Positions 7,901 to 15,657 of a DNA stretch of 64,000 bases are shown one piece after another (the first letter of the stretch is position 1; the number at the start of each line of letters is the position of its first letter). Position numbers and translations under genes: made by a program. The stretch is taken from contig NZ_BMMZ01000006.1 in the NCBI RefSeq assembly GCF_014646195.1, positions 248,001 to 312,000 of the forward strand, in the 5' to 3' direction. The notes beneath the pieces were generated by a model that ran no database searches, was not told the DNA's origin, and worked only from the letters and a program-made list of their open reading frames with translations. This DNA comes from Microlunatus endophyticus (GTDB lineage Bacteria; Actinomycetota; Actinomycetes; Propionibacteriales; Propionibacteriaceae).

Positions 7901-9103
7901 GTGACTCGTGTGGCTCGCAGGCGGTGGGCGACGGCAGCGGAGTGGTTGCGTCTGCTCACCACCGAACCGGACATCACCCGGCGCGAGGCTGCAGAGCGTC
8001 TGGGTCTGTCCAGCGGCGCCGCCACCGACCTGGTCGACCGGCTCAAGCGGCTCGACCTGCTGGACGAGTCCAAGGCCGAGTCCACCGGCCCCGGCCGTCC
8101 GACGTCGGTCTTCGCGCCGCATCCCGCGGGTCCGCTCGTCCTGATCGTGGGTCTTCAGGCGTCCGGCTGGGACCTTCGGCTCTCCGACCTCTTCGGACGC
8201 CTGACCGTGCTCGCCTCGGAGCCGTATCGGGACGACCGCCCGGAAGCCGTGCTGGCGACCGTGGCGGCTGCGGTCGGTCACACGGTCGAGGGAGCCGGTA
8301 CTCGGATCCGATGCCTGGTCGTCTCGGCCGCCGGGCCTGTCAGCGGGACCTTCCTGGGTCAGCTGTCCGCGAGGCACTGGTTGGACCTGCTCGATCTCGA
8401 ACAGCTGACCCACGCCATCCCATCGGAGCAGCGGCCGCCGCTGCTGGTCGGTAACGATGCCACCCTGGCCGGGGTCGCCGAAGCACGGACCGGTGCGTCA
8501 CGGGGCAGTTCGGTCGCGCTACACCTGATGGTGGCGACCGGGATCGGCGGAGTGGTCCTGCTGGATGGCGAGCCGGCCCAGGGCGCTCACGGCGCCGGCG
8601 GCGAGTTCGGGCACCTGCCCTTCGCCGATCCGGCTCTGCAGTGCACCTGCGGGTCGCACGGCTGCTGGGACCTCGCCGTCGACGGCCGGGCGCTCGCCCG
8701 GCACCGTGGTGATCCGGAGCCTGCGGACCCGACGGATTACGCCCAACGCCTCTTGACAGACCTCGCCGCCGGCCGCGGCGACCTCACCCGGACCCAGAAC
8801 GCCGCCGAATCGGCTGCCGCGGCGTTCGGTGGCGGGATCGCCGGCCTGGTCAACGCCCACGATCCGGAGATGATCACCATCGGCGGCCTCGGGCCACTGC
8901 TGCGCCGGTCGGCGCCGATGGCATTCGACCGGGCGTACCGGGCCGGCCTGATGGCGATCCATCGTCGACAGCCGGCAGCGGTGGTGGACAGCGTGCACGG
9001 CACGAACGGCCCGGCGCTGGGTGCGGCCTATCTGGGCATCGATCAGATCAGCAGCCCGACTGCCCTGGAGCGCTGGGCCGACCTCGTACCGGACGCCGGC
9101 TGA
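7901..9103 (+). CDS. ROK-family transcriptional regulator
   Basis: A ROK (repressor, ORF, kinase) protein of ~400 aa. An N-terminal winged helix (ITRREAAERLGLSSGAATDLVDRLKRLDLL, residues ~22-55) precedes a sugar-kinase-like fold. The fold shows LVVSAAGPVSG, VGNDATLAGVAEARTG, the HGAGGEFGHLPF segment, and the zinc-binding motif C-x-C-x4-C (CTCGSHGC), all ROK hallmarks. GTG at 7901 is chosen because GGATGGAAGG precedes it; in-frame ATG 7847 would lie within the presumed operator. Divergent from the MFS gene, which is its likely target. The inducing sugar is unknown. Confidence 0.87.
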   Translation: MTRVARRRWATAAEWLRLLTTEPDITRREAAERLGLSSGAATDLVDRLKRLDLLDESKAESTGPGRPTSVFAPHPAGPLVLIVGLQASGWDLRLSDLFGRLTVLASEPYRDDRPEAVLATVAAAVGHTVEGAGTRIRCLVVSAAGPVSGTFLGQLSARHWLDLLDLEQLTHAIPSEQRPPLLVGNDATLAGVAEARTGASRGSSVALHLMVATGIGGVVLLDGEPAQGAHGAGGEFGHLPFADPALQCTCGSHGCWDLAVDGRALARHRGDPEPADPTDYAQRLLTDLAAGRGDLTRTQNAAESAAAAFGGGIAGLVNAHDPEMITIGGLGPLLRRSAPMAFDRAYRAGLMAIHRRQPAAVVDSVHGTNGPALGAAYLGIDQISSPTALERWADLVPDAG

Positions 9104-9116
9104 CGGTGACCCCTCC

Positions 9117-9887
9117 TCAGGCGCCCATCTTCTGCATGCCGCCATCGACGTGGATCATCTCGCCGGTCGTCTTGGGGAACCAGTCCGACAGCAGCGCGAC
9201 GGCCGCCTTCGCAGCCGGCGTGATGTCCTTGGCGTCCCAGCCCAGCGGTGCCCGCTCGGCCCACAGCCCGTTGAACTGGTCCGAGCCCGGGATCGCCTTC
9301 TTGGCCAGGGTGTCCAGCGGGCCTGCGGAGACCAGATTGACCCGTACGCCCTCTGGGCCGAGATAGCGGGCGAGGTAACGGGAGGTCGACTCGAGAGCCG
9401 CCTTCGCGACGCCCATCCAGTCGTAGACCGGCCAGGCGACGGTGGCATCGAAGTCGAAGCCGACCACCGACGCGGTCTCGGCGAAAAGCGGCTTGCAGGC
9501 CATCGTCAGCGAGCTCAGCGAGTAGGCCGAGACCTGCAGCGCGGTGGACACGTCCGGCCACGGCGTGGTCAGGAAGCCACCGCCGAGCGCGGTCTCCGGA
9601 TTGGCGAAGGCGATCGCGTGCACCACACCGTCCAAGTGGTCGACATGCTCCCGCAGCGCGGCCTCGAGGCCGGCCAGATGATCTTGGTTGGTGACGTCCA
9701 CCTCGAGCAGCACCGGCTCCGGATCGAGCTTGCGGATCACCCGCCGGGTCAGGCTCATCGCGCGGCCGAAGTTGGAGACGATGACGTTCGCACCTTCCAG
9801 CTGCGCGATCCGGGCGGTGTGGAAGCCGATCGAGGTGTCCAACGTGACACCGGCAACCAGAATGTTCTTGCCTTCAAGGATTCCCAC
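9117..9887 (-). CDS. fabI: Enoyl-[acyl-carrier-protein] reductase (NADH), InhA type
   Basis: Catalyses the last reduction of the fatty acid elongation cycle (type II FAS). The 256-aa SDR-fold protein has the FabI/InhA N-terminus ILEGKNILVAGVTLDTSIGF and the catalytic Y-x6-K in YDWMGVAKAALES; FDFDATVAWPVYDWM resembles InhA closely. The C-terminus GEMIHVDGGMQKMGA is typical. The GTG at 9887 fits the family start and has GGAAGG upstream. It follows fabG with a 19-nt gap, reproducing the mabA-inhA operon of actinobacteria. In mycobacteria InhA is the isoniazid/triclosan target; whether this organism is sensitive is not inferable. Confidence 0.95.
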   Translation of the reverse strand: MGILEGKNILVAGVTLDTSIGFHTARIAQLEGANVIVSNFGRAMSLTRRVIRKLDPEPVLLEVDVTNQDHLAGLEAALREHVDHLDGVVHAIAFANPETALGGGFLTTPWPDVSTALQVSAYSLSSLTMACKPLFAETASVVGFDFDATVAWPVYDWMGVAKAALESTSRYLARYLGPEGVRVNLVSAGPLDTLAKKAIPGSDQFNGLWAERAPLGWDAKDITPAAKAAVALLSDWFPKTTGEMIHVDGGMQKMGA

Positions 9888-9906
9888 GGTTTCTCTGCCT
9901 TCCGAT

Positions 9907-10638
9907 CTAGTGGCCCATGCCCAGGCCGCCGTCGACCGGGATCTGGGCCCCCGTGATGTAGCCGGCCTGATCACTGGCCAGGAATTCGACCGCGGCCGTG
10001 ACGTCCGAGACGTCGCCCAGCCGTCCGACCGGGATCTGCTTCTTGTACCCCTGCACCAGATCGTCGTCGAGCACCGCCGTCATGTCGGTCTCGATATAGC
10101 CCGGGGCAACGACGTTGGCGGTCACGCCGCGGGAGCCGATCTCGCGGGCCAGTGAGCGGGCCAGTCCGAGCAGGCCGGCCTTGGAGGCGGCGTAGTTGAC
10201 CTGACCGGGCGAGCCGAGCAGTCCGACCACCGACGAGATGAAGATGATCCGTCCGAACCGCTGCCGGATCATGGGCCGCACGGCCCGCTTGGCGACCCGG
10301 AACGATCCGGTCAGGTTGGTGTCGATCACCGACTGCCAGTCCTCGTCCGACATCCGCAGCACCAGGGTGTCCTTGGTGATGCCCGCGTTGGCCACCAGGA
10401 TCTCGACCGGTCCGTGCGCCGCCTCGATCTGGGTGAAGGCCGCCTCCACCTGTCCCGGGTCGGTGATGTCGCACTCGACGCCCAGCACGCCGGTCGGGGC
10501 CTCACCCGATCGCGAGGTCGCCGCCACCTTGTGACCGGCGGCGGCGAACCGCTCGGCGATCGCCCGGCCGATCCCCCGGCTCCCGCCGGTCACCAGCACA
10601 CTTCTCGGCCCCGTGGCCCCGTCAGTTGGCTCAGTCAC
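9907..10638 (-). CDS. fabG: 3-oxoacyl-[acyl-carrier-protein] reductase (MabA/FabG1 type)
   Basis: NADPH-dependent reduction of 3-oxoacyl-ACP in fatty acid synthesis. The 243-aa SDR has the cofactor motif VLVTGGSRGIGRAIAE, NAG in LVANAGITKD, the catalytic Ser (ISSVVGLLG) and Y-x3-K (NYAASKAG), and the C-terminal VDGGLGMGH found in MabA orthologues. GTG at 10638 is selected since TACCGT ends 7 nt upstream on the same strand, giving a leaderless message; longer upstream starts would run through that promoter. First gene of the fabG-fabI operon, divergent from the DUF3099 gene. Confidence 0.95.
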   Translation of the reverse strand: MTEPTDGATGPRSVLVTGGSRGIGRAIAERFAAAGHKVAATSRSGEAPTGVLGVECDITDPGQVEAAFTQIEAAHGPVEILVANAGITKDTLVLRMSDEDWQSVIDTNLTGSFRVAKRAVRPMIRQRFGRIIFISSVVGLLGSPGQVNYAASKAGLLGLARSLAREIGSRGVTANVVAPGYIETDMTAVLDDDLVQGYKKQIPVGRLGDVSDVTAAVEFLASDQAGYITGAQIPVDGGLGMGH

Positions 10639-10645
10639 GCCGGTC

Positions 10646-10651
10646 ACGGTA
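10646..10651 (-). promoter_or_regulatory. -10 element (TACCGT) for leaderless fabG
   Basis: On the minus strand TACCGT is followed by GACCGGC and then GTG, a 7-nt spacing that puts transcription start at the fabG start codon. Confidence 0.55.
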
Positions 10652-10666
10652 GCGGATGGCTGAGCG

Positions 10667-10672
10667 TAAGCT
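10667..10672 (+). promoter_or_regulatory. -10 element (TAAGCT) for leaderless DUF3099 gene
   Basis: TAAGCT is followed by 7 nt (gggcagg) and GTG at 10680. It supports GTG 10680 over the ATG at 10656 as the start. Confidence 0.5.
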
Positions 10673-10679
10673 GGGCAGG

Positions 10680-10985
10680 GTGAGGTCTGCAGCACACGGG
10701 TCGCATCAGCGCCCGGTGATCACCGACGCCCAGGAGGGCGCCAGTGCCGACCTCAAACAGCGCCAGACGCGGTACGCGATCACGATGGCCTTCCGGGTCG
10801 CCTGCTTCATCTCGATGATCTGGGTGCCGAGCCCGTGGCGCTGGATCCTCCTCGCCGGTGCCGTCGTGCTGCCCTACATAGCGGTGATCTTCGCCAACCA
10901 GGCCGACCAGCGCACCGAGCACGTCAGCTTCGAGCGGGGCGGCAAGGAGATCGAGAACCCGAGCCGGAACGAGTTGCATGACTGA
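10680..10985 (+). CDS. DUF3099 family small membrane protein
   Basis: A ~101-aa actinobacterial DUF3099 protein. Two membrane helices (ITMAFRVACFISMIWV and WRWILLAGAVVLPYIAVIFANQ) are separated by a short loop, with charged cytosolic ends; the ITDAQEGASAD segment and C-terminal polar tail are typical. No function is known for the family. GTG at 10680 is chosen over ATG 10656 because of the -10-like TAAGCT at 10667. Its stop overlaps the start of the next small gene by 8 nt. Confidence 0.8.
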   Translation: MRSAAHGSHQRPVITDAQEGASADLKQRQTRYAITMAFRVACFISMIWVPSPWRWILLAGAVVLPYIAVIFANQADQRTEHVSFERGGKEIENPSRNELHD

Positions 10986-11178
10986 GACCACCGCACCGGA
11001 GACGATCTGCTCGGCCAAGGGCTGTCAGCAGCCGGCGTCGTACGACCTCGGTTGGAACAACCCCAAGATCCACACCCCGGACCGCCGCAAGCACTGGATG
11101 GCCTGTCGCGACCACAAGGACTCGCTCTCGGCGTTCCTGAGCGCGCGGGGCTTCCTCAAAGAGGTCACCGAGGCGTAG
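10978..11178 (+). CDS. Small conserved cysteine/histidine protein (66 aa)
   Basis: A small actinobacterial protein often left hypothetical (sometimes mislabelled 'acetone carboxylase'). It has CSAKGC near the N-terminus and CRDH in the middle, with conserved WNNPKIHTPDRRKHW between, so the Cys/His set could bind one zinc ion. The last residues LSAFLSARGFL form a helix. The ATG at 10978 overlaps the DUF3099 stop by 8 nt, so the two are translationally coupled. The function is unknown. Confidence 0.75.
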   Translation: MTETTAPETICSAKGCQQPASYDLGWNNPKIHTPDRRKHWMACRDHKDSLSAFLSARGFLKEVTEA

Positions 11179-11229
11179 CTCGCCTCGTGCTTGACAGCCC
11201 TCGCCTCAGCTTGTTCCGTCCTCCGAGGT

Positions 11230-11339
11230 CCTCGCTTCCCGACCACGCGTTCGCTTCCCTTGCCCGCGAAGCGAGCGCATGGTGGGGAAGCGAGGCCGTA
11301 CGACCTGAAGCGAACGCCCGGGTCTGGCGCTTCGTACGG
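11230..11339. repeat. Two adjacent long imperfect palindromes (REP-like / bidirectional terminator)
   Basis: The 165-nt gap between convergent genes contains two stem-loops. The first has a perfect outer arm CCTCGCTTCCC (11230-11240) pairing with GGGAAGCGAGG (11285-11295), and an inner arm of 17 nt with 14 matches around the loop at 11258-11267. The second pairs CCGTACG..GAAGCG (11296 on) with CGCTTCGTACGG (11328-11339). Symmetry and position suggest a dispersed extragenic palindrome that may also terminate both transcripts. Confidence 0.7.
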
Positions 11340-11343
11340 TGGA

Positions 11344-12384
11344 CTAGCCGCCGATCGCCGACATCGGCCGGTCCGGCTGCAGGAAGGTCGGGTCGTCGAT
11401 CCCGTGGCCGGGCAGCTTGACGGCAACGGCGGATATCCACTGGTCGGCCAGTTCCTCGTCGGTCGCGCCGGAGCGCAGCGGCGTACGGAGATCCTGCTCG
11501 GTGCGGGCGAAGAGGCAGTTGCGGAGCTGGCCGTCGGAGGTCAGCCGGACCCGATCGCAGGCGCCGCAGAACGGCTGGCTGACGGCCGCGATGATGCCGA
11601 CCCGGTGATCGGTGCCGTCGACCCGGAACAGCTCCGCCGGAGCGCTCCCCCGGGCGGCGCGATCCGCCGGATCCTCGACCACGAAGAACCGCTCCGACAG
11701 CCGGCCGAGGATCTCTTCGGCGGTCACCATGTTCGTACGGTTCCAGCCGTGCTGGGCGTCCAGCGGCATCTGCTCGATGAAGCGCAGTTGCACGCCCTGG
11801 TCGATCGCCCACTGCAGCAGCGGCACCGCCTCGTGATCGTTGATCCCGCGCATCAGCACGGTGTTGATCTTGACCGGCCGCAGACCGGCCTGCTGGGCGG
11901 CCGCGACCCCCGCCAGAACGTCGTCCAGCCGGCGGCGTCTCGACAGTCGTACGAAGGTCTGCGGATCCAGCGTGTCCAGCGAGATGTTGATCCGGTCCAG
12001 GCCGGCGTCGGCAAGCGCCTGGGCCCGCCGCGCCAGACCGATGCCGTTGGTGGTGAGGGCGATCTTCGGCCGGTCCGGCAGCGCCGCGATCCCGGCGACC
12101 AGACCCTCGAGACCCTTGCGCAGCAGGGGCTCGCCGCCGGTCAGCCGGATCGTCCGGATCCCCAGCATCGAGGTGCCGATCCTGATCAACCGAAGAATCT
12201 CGGCGTCACTCAACGTCTCATCGGCCGGCAGCCAGTCCAAGCCCTCGGCTGGCATGCAATAGGTGCAGCGGAGGTTGCACCGGTCGGTCAGCGAGACCCG
12301 CAGGTCCGTGGCGACCCGGCCGTGCCGGTCCGCCAGCGGCCGGCGCCCGACGGCGCGGGCGGTCGGTGACAGCACGGTGCTCAT
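11344..12384 (-). CDS. moaA: GTP 3',8-cyclase (molybdenum cofactor synthesis)
   Basis: Radical-SAM enzyme converting GTP to 3',8-cyclo-7,8-dihydro-GTP, the first step of molybdopterin synthesis. It has the N-terminal [4Fe-4S] motif C-x3-C-x2-C in CNLRCTYCMP, the SAM-binding TGGEPLLR, and the second cluster CGACDRVRLTSDGQLRNCLF near the C-terminus; 346 aa with the C-terminal double Gly (AIGG) needed for activation. The ATG at 12384 fits the family start. It is the last gene of an apparent fdhD-doxX-moaA operon. Confidence 0.95.
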   Translation of the reverse strand: MSTVLSPTARAVGRRPLADRHGRVATDLRVSLTDRCNLRCTYCMPAEGLDWLPADETLSDAEILRLIRIGTSMLGIRTIRLTGGEPLLRKGLEGLVAGIAALPDRPKIALTTNGIGLARRAQALADAGLDRINISLDTLDPQTFVRLSRRRRLDDVLAGVAAAQQAGLRPVKINTVLMRGINDHEAVPLLQWAIDQGVQLRFIEQMPLDAQHGWNRTNMVTAEEILGRLSERFFVVEDPADRAARGSAPAELFRVDGTDHRVGIIAAVSQPFCGACDRVRLTSDGQLRNCLFARTEQDLRTPLRSGATDEELADQWISAVAVKLPGHGIDDPTFLQPDRPMSAIGG

Positions 12385-12406
12385 ACGATCTGAGCGTACG
12401 CGCCCG

Positions 12407-12934
12407 TCATTCGACAGTGGTCGTCGTCTCCACCGGGACAGGCGGGGCCTGCCGACTGCTGGCGGTGTACACGGCGAAACCGAGCGAGCCGGCCAGCGCG
12501 AGGATCCGCATCCACGGCTTGTTGAAGACGTTGCGGGTCGCGGCGTCCAGCGACAGCGTGCCGGGACCGCCCAGCGCGAGCGCACTACCGGTCAATCCGA
12601 GGACGGCCGGGTATTCGAAACCGCCACCTTGGGCGAAGAAGCCGTTCGGCGCGTGGACGCTGGCAGCTACCGCCATGTTGCCGGCCACCGCGGCGCCGCC
12701 AACCCCGGTGCCCAGTCCGAGCGCCAGCGACGCGCCACCAGCTGCCTCGGCCAGCCCCGACATCTGCGCCGCGCGCTTCGGATCCGGGAAGCCCATCTGC
12801 TTGAAGCCCTCGGCCGCACCATCGATGCCCGGGCCGTCGAACCAACCGAACAGCTTCTGGGTGCCGTGCGCGATCAGCGTGCCACCGACTCCGAGCCGGA
12901 TTGCCAACAGTGCGAGATTGCCGAGCTTGGTCAT
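12407..12934 (-). CDS. DoxX-family membrane protein
   Basis: A 175-aa DoxX protein with four hydrophobic segments: ALLAIRLGVGGTLIAHGTQKLFGWF is the characteristic first helix, followed by GLAEAAGGASLALGLGTGVGG, the NGFFAQGGGFEYP loop and two further helices. Related proteins take part in membrane redox processes, for example the mycobacterial SodA-DoxX-SseA complex. The start codon overlaps the fdhD stop (ATGA) and AAAGGA provides a ribosome site. Its placement between two molybdenum-enzyme genes is unusual and may be incidental. Confidence 0.88.
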   Translation of the reverse strand: MTKLGNLALLAIRLGVGGTLIAHGTQKLFGWFDGPGIDGAAEGFKQMGFPDPKRAAQMSGLAEAAGGASLALGLGTGVGGAAVAGNMAVAASVHAPNGFFAQGGGFEYPAVLGLTGSALALGGPGTLSLDAATRNVFNKPWMRILALAGSLGFAVYTASSRQAPPVPVETTTTVE

Positions 12935-13752
12935 GCACGGATCCTTTCGGGGTGGGTGTACACATTCATCGTGTCACCCCGGACGAACCCCGCAAGAGTC
13001 AGCCCGGTCTGTTCGGCGAGCTCAACTGCCAGCGAGCTCGGCGCCGACACCGCGACCAGTACCGGGATGCCTGCGGTTGCCGCCTTCTGGGTGAGTTCGA
13101 AACTGGCCCGCCCGGACACCACCAGAAGGCTCTCCGACAGCGGCAGTCGCTGCTCCCGCAGCGCCCAGCCGACGACCTTGTCGACCGCGTTGTGCCGGCC
13201 GACGTCCTCCCGTACACAGATCAACTCCCCGGTACGGGTCACCAGTCCCGCCGCGTGGACGCCGCCGGTGCCGGCGAAGACCTTCTGCTGCTCGCGCAGC
13301 AGATCCGGCGCCTTCAGCACCAGATGCGCGGCGAATTCGGGGCCCGCCGGCAGCGGGCTGCCGATCCGGCCGAGCACCTGATCGATCGACGTACTGCCGC
13401 AGATCCCGCACGCGCTGCTGGTCAGGACGTTGCGCTGCAGACCGGCATCCGGAGACCGTACGCCCGGGGCCAGCGCCACGTCGATCACGTTGTAGGTGTT
13501 CAGGCCGTCCGGGCCCGCGCCATCGCAGTAGCGTGCCGTCGCGATATCGGCCGCGGCGTCGATGATCCCCTCCGCGAAGCAGTAGCCGTTGACCAGATCG
13601 ATGTCGTGGCCCGGTGTCCGCATCGTCACTGCGAAGGACGTACCGCCGATCCGGATCTCCAGCGGCTCCTCCACGGCCAGCCGGTCGCTGCGCGGCGACC
13701 AACCTTCCGGTGTCAGCCGGCGAACGAGGTGCTGACGCGTCACCCGAGCCAT
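12931..13752 (-). CDS. fdhD: Formate dehydrogenase accessory sulfurtransferase
   Basis: FdhD transfers sulfur from a cysteine desulfurase to the molybdenum cofactor of formate dehydrogenase. The 273-aa protein has the diagnostic cysteine motif SSACGICG (~ residues 119-126), TPGHDIDLVNGYCFAEGII near the N-terminus, VREDVGRHNAVDKVVGWAL, and SGRASFELTQKAATAGIP. It leads the fdhD-doxX-moaA unit. A CATCAT hexamer 6 nt upstream of the ATG overlaps the -10 of the divergent gene. The formate dehydrogenase itself is not in the window. Confidence 0.95.
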   Translation of the reverse strand: MARVTRQHLVRRLTPEGWSPRSDRLAVEEPLEIRIGGTSFAVTMRTPGHDIDLVNGYCFAEGIIDAAADIATARYCDGAGPDGLNTYNVIDVALAPGVRSPDAGLQRNVLTSSACGICGSTSIDQVLGRIGSPLPAGPEFAAHLVLKAPDLLREQQKVFAGTGGVHAAGLVTRTGELICVREDVGRHNAVDKVVGWALREQRLPLSESLLVVSGRASFELTQKAATAGIPVLVAVSAPSSLAVELAEQTGLTLAGFVRGDTMNVYTHPERIRA

Positions 13753-13770
13753 AGGACCATGATGGCACTC

Positions 13771-14004
13771 ATGGAACTCGAGGCTTGGCTACGGAAGCTC
13801 GCCGAAGAACTAGGGATCTTTGACCTGACGCTGGATGACGACGGCGTGCACACCGTCCTGGACCTGGCCCGCGACGCCGCACACGAGGTCCAGCGGCCCG
13901 CCGCCCCGCTGACCAGTTTCCTCGTCGGCGTTGCTGTCGGTCGCGGCCAGTCGCTGGGCTCAGCCGCCGCCAAGGCCACATCGCTGGTTCTTGGCGAGGC
14001 GTAA
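13771..14004 (+). CDS. DUF6457 domain protein (molybdopterin-linked)
   Basis: A 77-aa helical protein resembling DUF6457, a domain often fused to or encoded beside MobA (molybdopterin-guanine dinucleotide synthase) in actinobacteria. The pattern LEAWLRKLAEELGI, VLDLARDAAHEVQRPAAPLTSFLVGVAVG is characteristic. It is divergent from fdhD. Start codons at 13759, 13762 and 13771 are in frame; 13771 is preferred because CATGAT (13758-13763) lies 7 nt upstream. Its biochemical role is not known. Confidence 0.75.
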   Translation: MELEAWLRKLAEELGIFDLTLDDDGVHTVLDLARDAAHEVQRPAAPLTSFLVGVAVGRGQSLGSAAAKATSLVLGEA

Positions 14005-14005
14005 C

Positions 14006-14011
14006 TAGAAT
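14006..14011 (+). promoter_or_regulatory. -10 element (TAGAAT) for leaderless SURF1 gene
   Basis: TAGAAT ends 6 nt before the GTG at 14018, directly after the DUF6457 stop codon, so the SURF1 gene probably has its own leaderless promoter. Confidence 0.6.
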
Positions 14012-14017
14012 CATCGG

Positions 14018-14845
14018 GTGCCGCACCCCGAAATCAAGCCAGCACCCCAGCATCCGCTCTGGGTGCGGTGGGTCGCGCTCATAGTGTTCGTGGCATTCCT
14101 GGGCGTGGTCTTCGTCAACCTCGGCGAGTGGCAGCTGCGCCGACTGCATGAGCGCCGCGCCAACAACGAGATCACCAGGACCAACGAGGCGGCGCCGATC
14201 GCCGACTTCGACCAGGTCTTCACCCACACCATCACCACCGCGGACGAATGGCGGCGGGTCAGGGTCACCGGCACCTTCGACAGCGCAAAGCAGTACATCA
14301 TCCGCTACCGCAACGACGGTGACGACGACGGCTACGAGGTCGTCACCCCGCTGCACACCACCAGCGGCAAGAATCTGCTGGTGGATCGTGGGTTCGTCGT
14401 GCTGATGGACGGCACCCAGATCCCCAACACCGCCCCGCCGCCGCCGTCCGGACGGGTCACGATCGTCGGCAGGGTCCGGCAGAACGAGTCCGGTCACGAC
14501 AGCGCGCTCGTCCCGGTCGACGGGCACGCCCGCTCGATCAACTCCGACAAGCTCGGCGCCGATCTCAAGATGCCGGTCGTCAACGGCTACATCGACGTCT
14601 TGTCGATGACGCCCAAGGACTCCATCACCACCGAGCCGATCGCACTGCCGGAACTGGATGACGGCCCGCACTTCTGGTACGCCGTGCAGTGGTTCATGTT
14701 CACCGGGATCGGCGTGCTGGGCGTGGTCGTCTTCATCCGCGGCGATCTGCGGGACCGCCGGGAACGCCTGGAGGAGCAGAAGAAGAGCGAGGCGCGGGAG
14801 CGAGCCAAGAAGGAGCGCGAGCAAACCGGCTCACCGGTGGCATGA
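14018..14845 (+). CDS. SURF1-family cytochrome oxidase assembly protein
   Basis: SURF1 helps insert heme A into cytochrome c oxidase subunit I. The 275-aa protein has an N-terminal membrane helix (residues ~17-36) followed by GEWQLRRLHERRANNE, the extracytoplasmic domain with WRRVRVTGTFD, LLVDRGFV and VGRVRQNES, and a C-terminal helix (WYAVQWFMFTGIGVLGVVVF). A charged coiled tail (EEQKKSEARERAKKERE) closes the protein. It fits with the ctaA and ctaB genes further along. TAGAAT at 14006 supports GTG 14018. Confidence 0.92.
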   Translation: MPHPEIKPAPQHPLWVRWVALIVFVAFLGVVFVNLGEWQLRRLHERRANNEITRTNEAAPIADFDQVFTHTITTADEWRRVRVTGTFDSAKQYIIRYRNDGDDDGYEVVTPLHTTSGKNLLVDRGFVVLMDGTQIPNTAPPPPSGRVTIVGRVRQNESGHDSALVPVDGHARSINSDKLGADLKMPVVNGYIDVLSMTPKDSITTEPIALPELDDGPHFWYAVQWFMFTGIGVLGVVVFIRGDLRDRRERLEEQKKSEARERAKKEREQTGSPVA

Positions 14846-14858
14846 CAGGATCGCCGGC

Positions 14859-15620
14859 ATGGATCTCCAGCTGACCGATCGGGTCTTCATCGTCACCGCA
14901 GCCAGCAGCGGCCTCGGTCGGGCGTCGGCAGCCGCGCTGGTTGCCGAGGGTGCGAAAGTCGTCCTGGTCGCCCGCCGTCAGGAGGTGCTCGCCGAGGCGG
15001 TCGCCGAATTCGGGCCCGATTTCGCCGTCGCCGTCACCGCCGATCTCGCCGATCCCGAGACGGCTGGCCGGGCGGCCACCGCCGCACTGGACAGCTTCGG
15101 GCGACTGGACGGCGCATTGATCAGCGTCGGCGGTCCGCCCGCCGGTCCAGTGGCCGGGATCACCGCCGACCAGTGGCAGCAGGCCTTCGACTCGGTCTTC
15201 CTGCCCACCCTGCGAGTGATCACCACGGTGATCGAGCGGACGACCGCTCCCGATCCCGCGATCGGAGTGGTGCTGTCCACCTCGGTCAAGTCACCCCTGG
15301 CCGGGCTGACGACCTCCAACGGCCTGCGGCCGGGTCTGGGCATGTCGATCAAGCAGGTGGCCGACGAGCACGGACCGGAGGGATTGCGGATCAACGGCCT
15401 GCTGCCCGGCCGGATCACCACCGAACGGACCCGGCACCTGGACTCACTGGCCGAGGATCCGGATGCGGCGCGCGCCCAGCGCGAACGCACGATCCCGCTG
15501 CGCCGAGCCGGTGAGCCGGCCGAATTCGGCCGGGTCGCGGCCTTCCTGTTGTCCCCGGCGGCCTCCTACATCACCGGTTCCATGATCGCGGTCGACGGCG
15601 GCGCTCTACGCGCGCTGTGA
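14859..15620 (+). CDS. Atypical short-chain dehydrogenase/reductase lacking catalytic Tyr and Lys
   Basis: A 253-aa SDR-fold protein with an intact nucleotide site (FIVTAASSGLGRASAAALV) and the C-terminal ITGSMIAVDGG. The catalytic Tyr-x3-Lys is replaced by Ser153 and Arg157 (SNGLR), while the active-site Ser region (LSTSVKSP) remains. This substitution occurs in a known subgroup of SDRs annotated as 3-oxoacyl-ACP reductase-like. Activity may be altered or lost. ATG 14859 is chosen; CAGGAT ends 7 nt upstream. It lies 13 nt after the SURF1 stop and may also be read from that transcript. Confidence 0.85.
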   Translation: MDLQLTDRVFIVTAASSGLGRASAAALVAEGAKVVLVARRQEVLAEAVAEFGPDFAVAVTADLADPETAGRAATAALDSFGRLDGALISVGGPPAGPVAGITADQWQQAFDSVFLPTLRVITTVIERTTAPDPAIGVVLSTSVKSPLAGLTTSNGLRPGLGMSIKQVADEHGPEGLRINGLLPGRITTERTRHLDSLAEDPDAARAQRERTIPLRRAGEPAEFGRVAAFLLSPAASYITGSMIAVDGGALRAL

Positions 15621-15657
15621 TCATGTCGCGCCCCCCTGCGGTGAATGGCGGAAAGCC

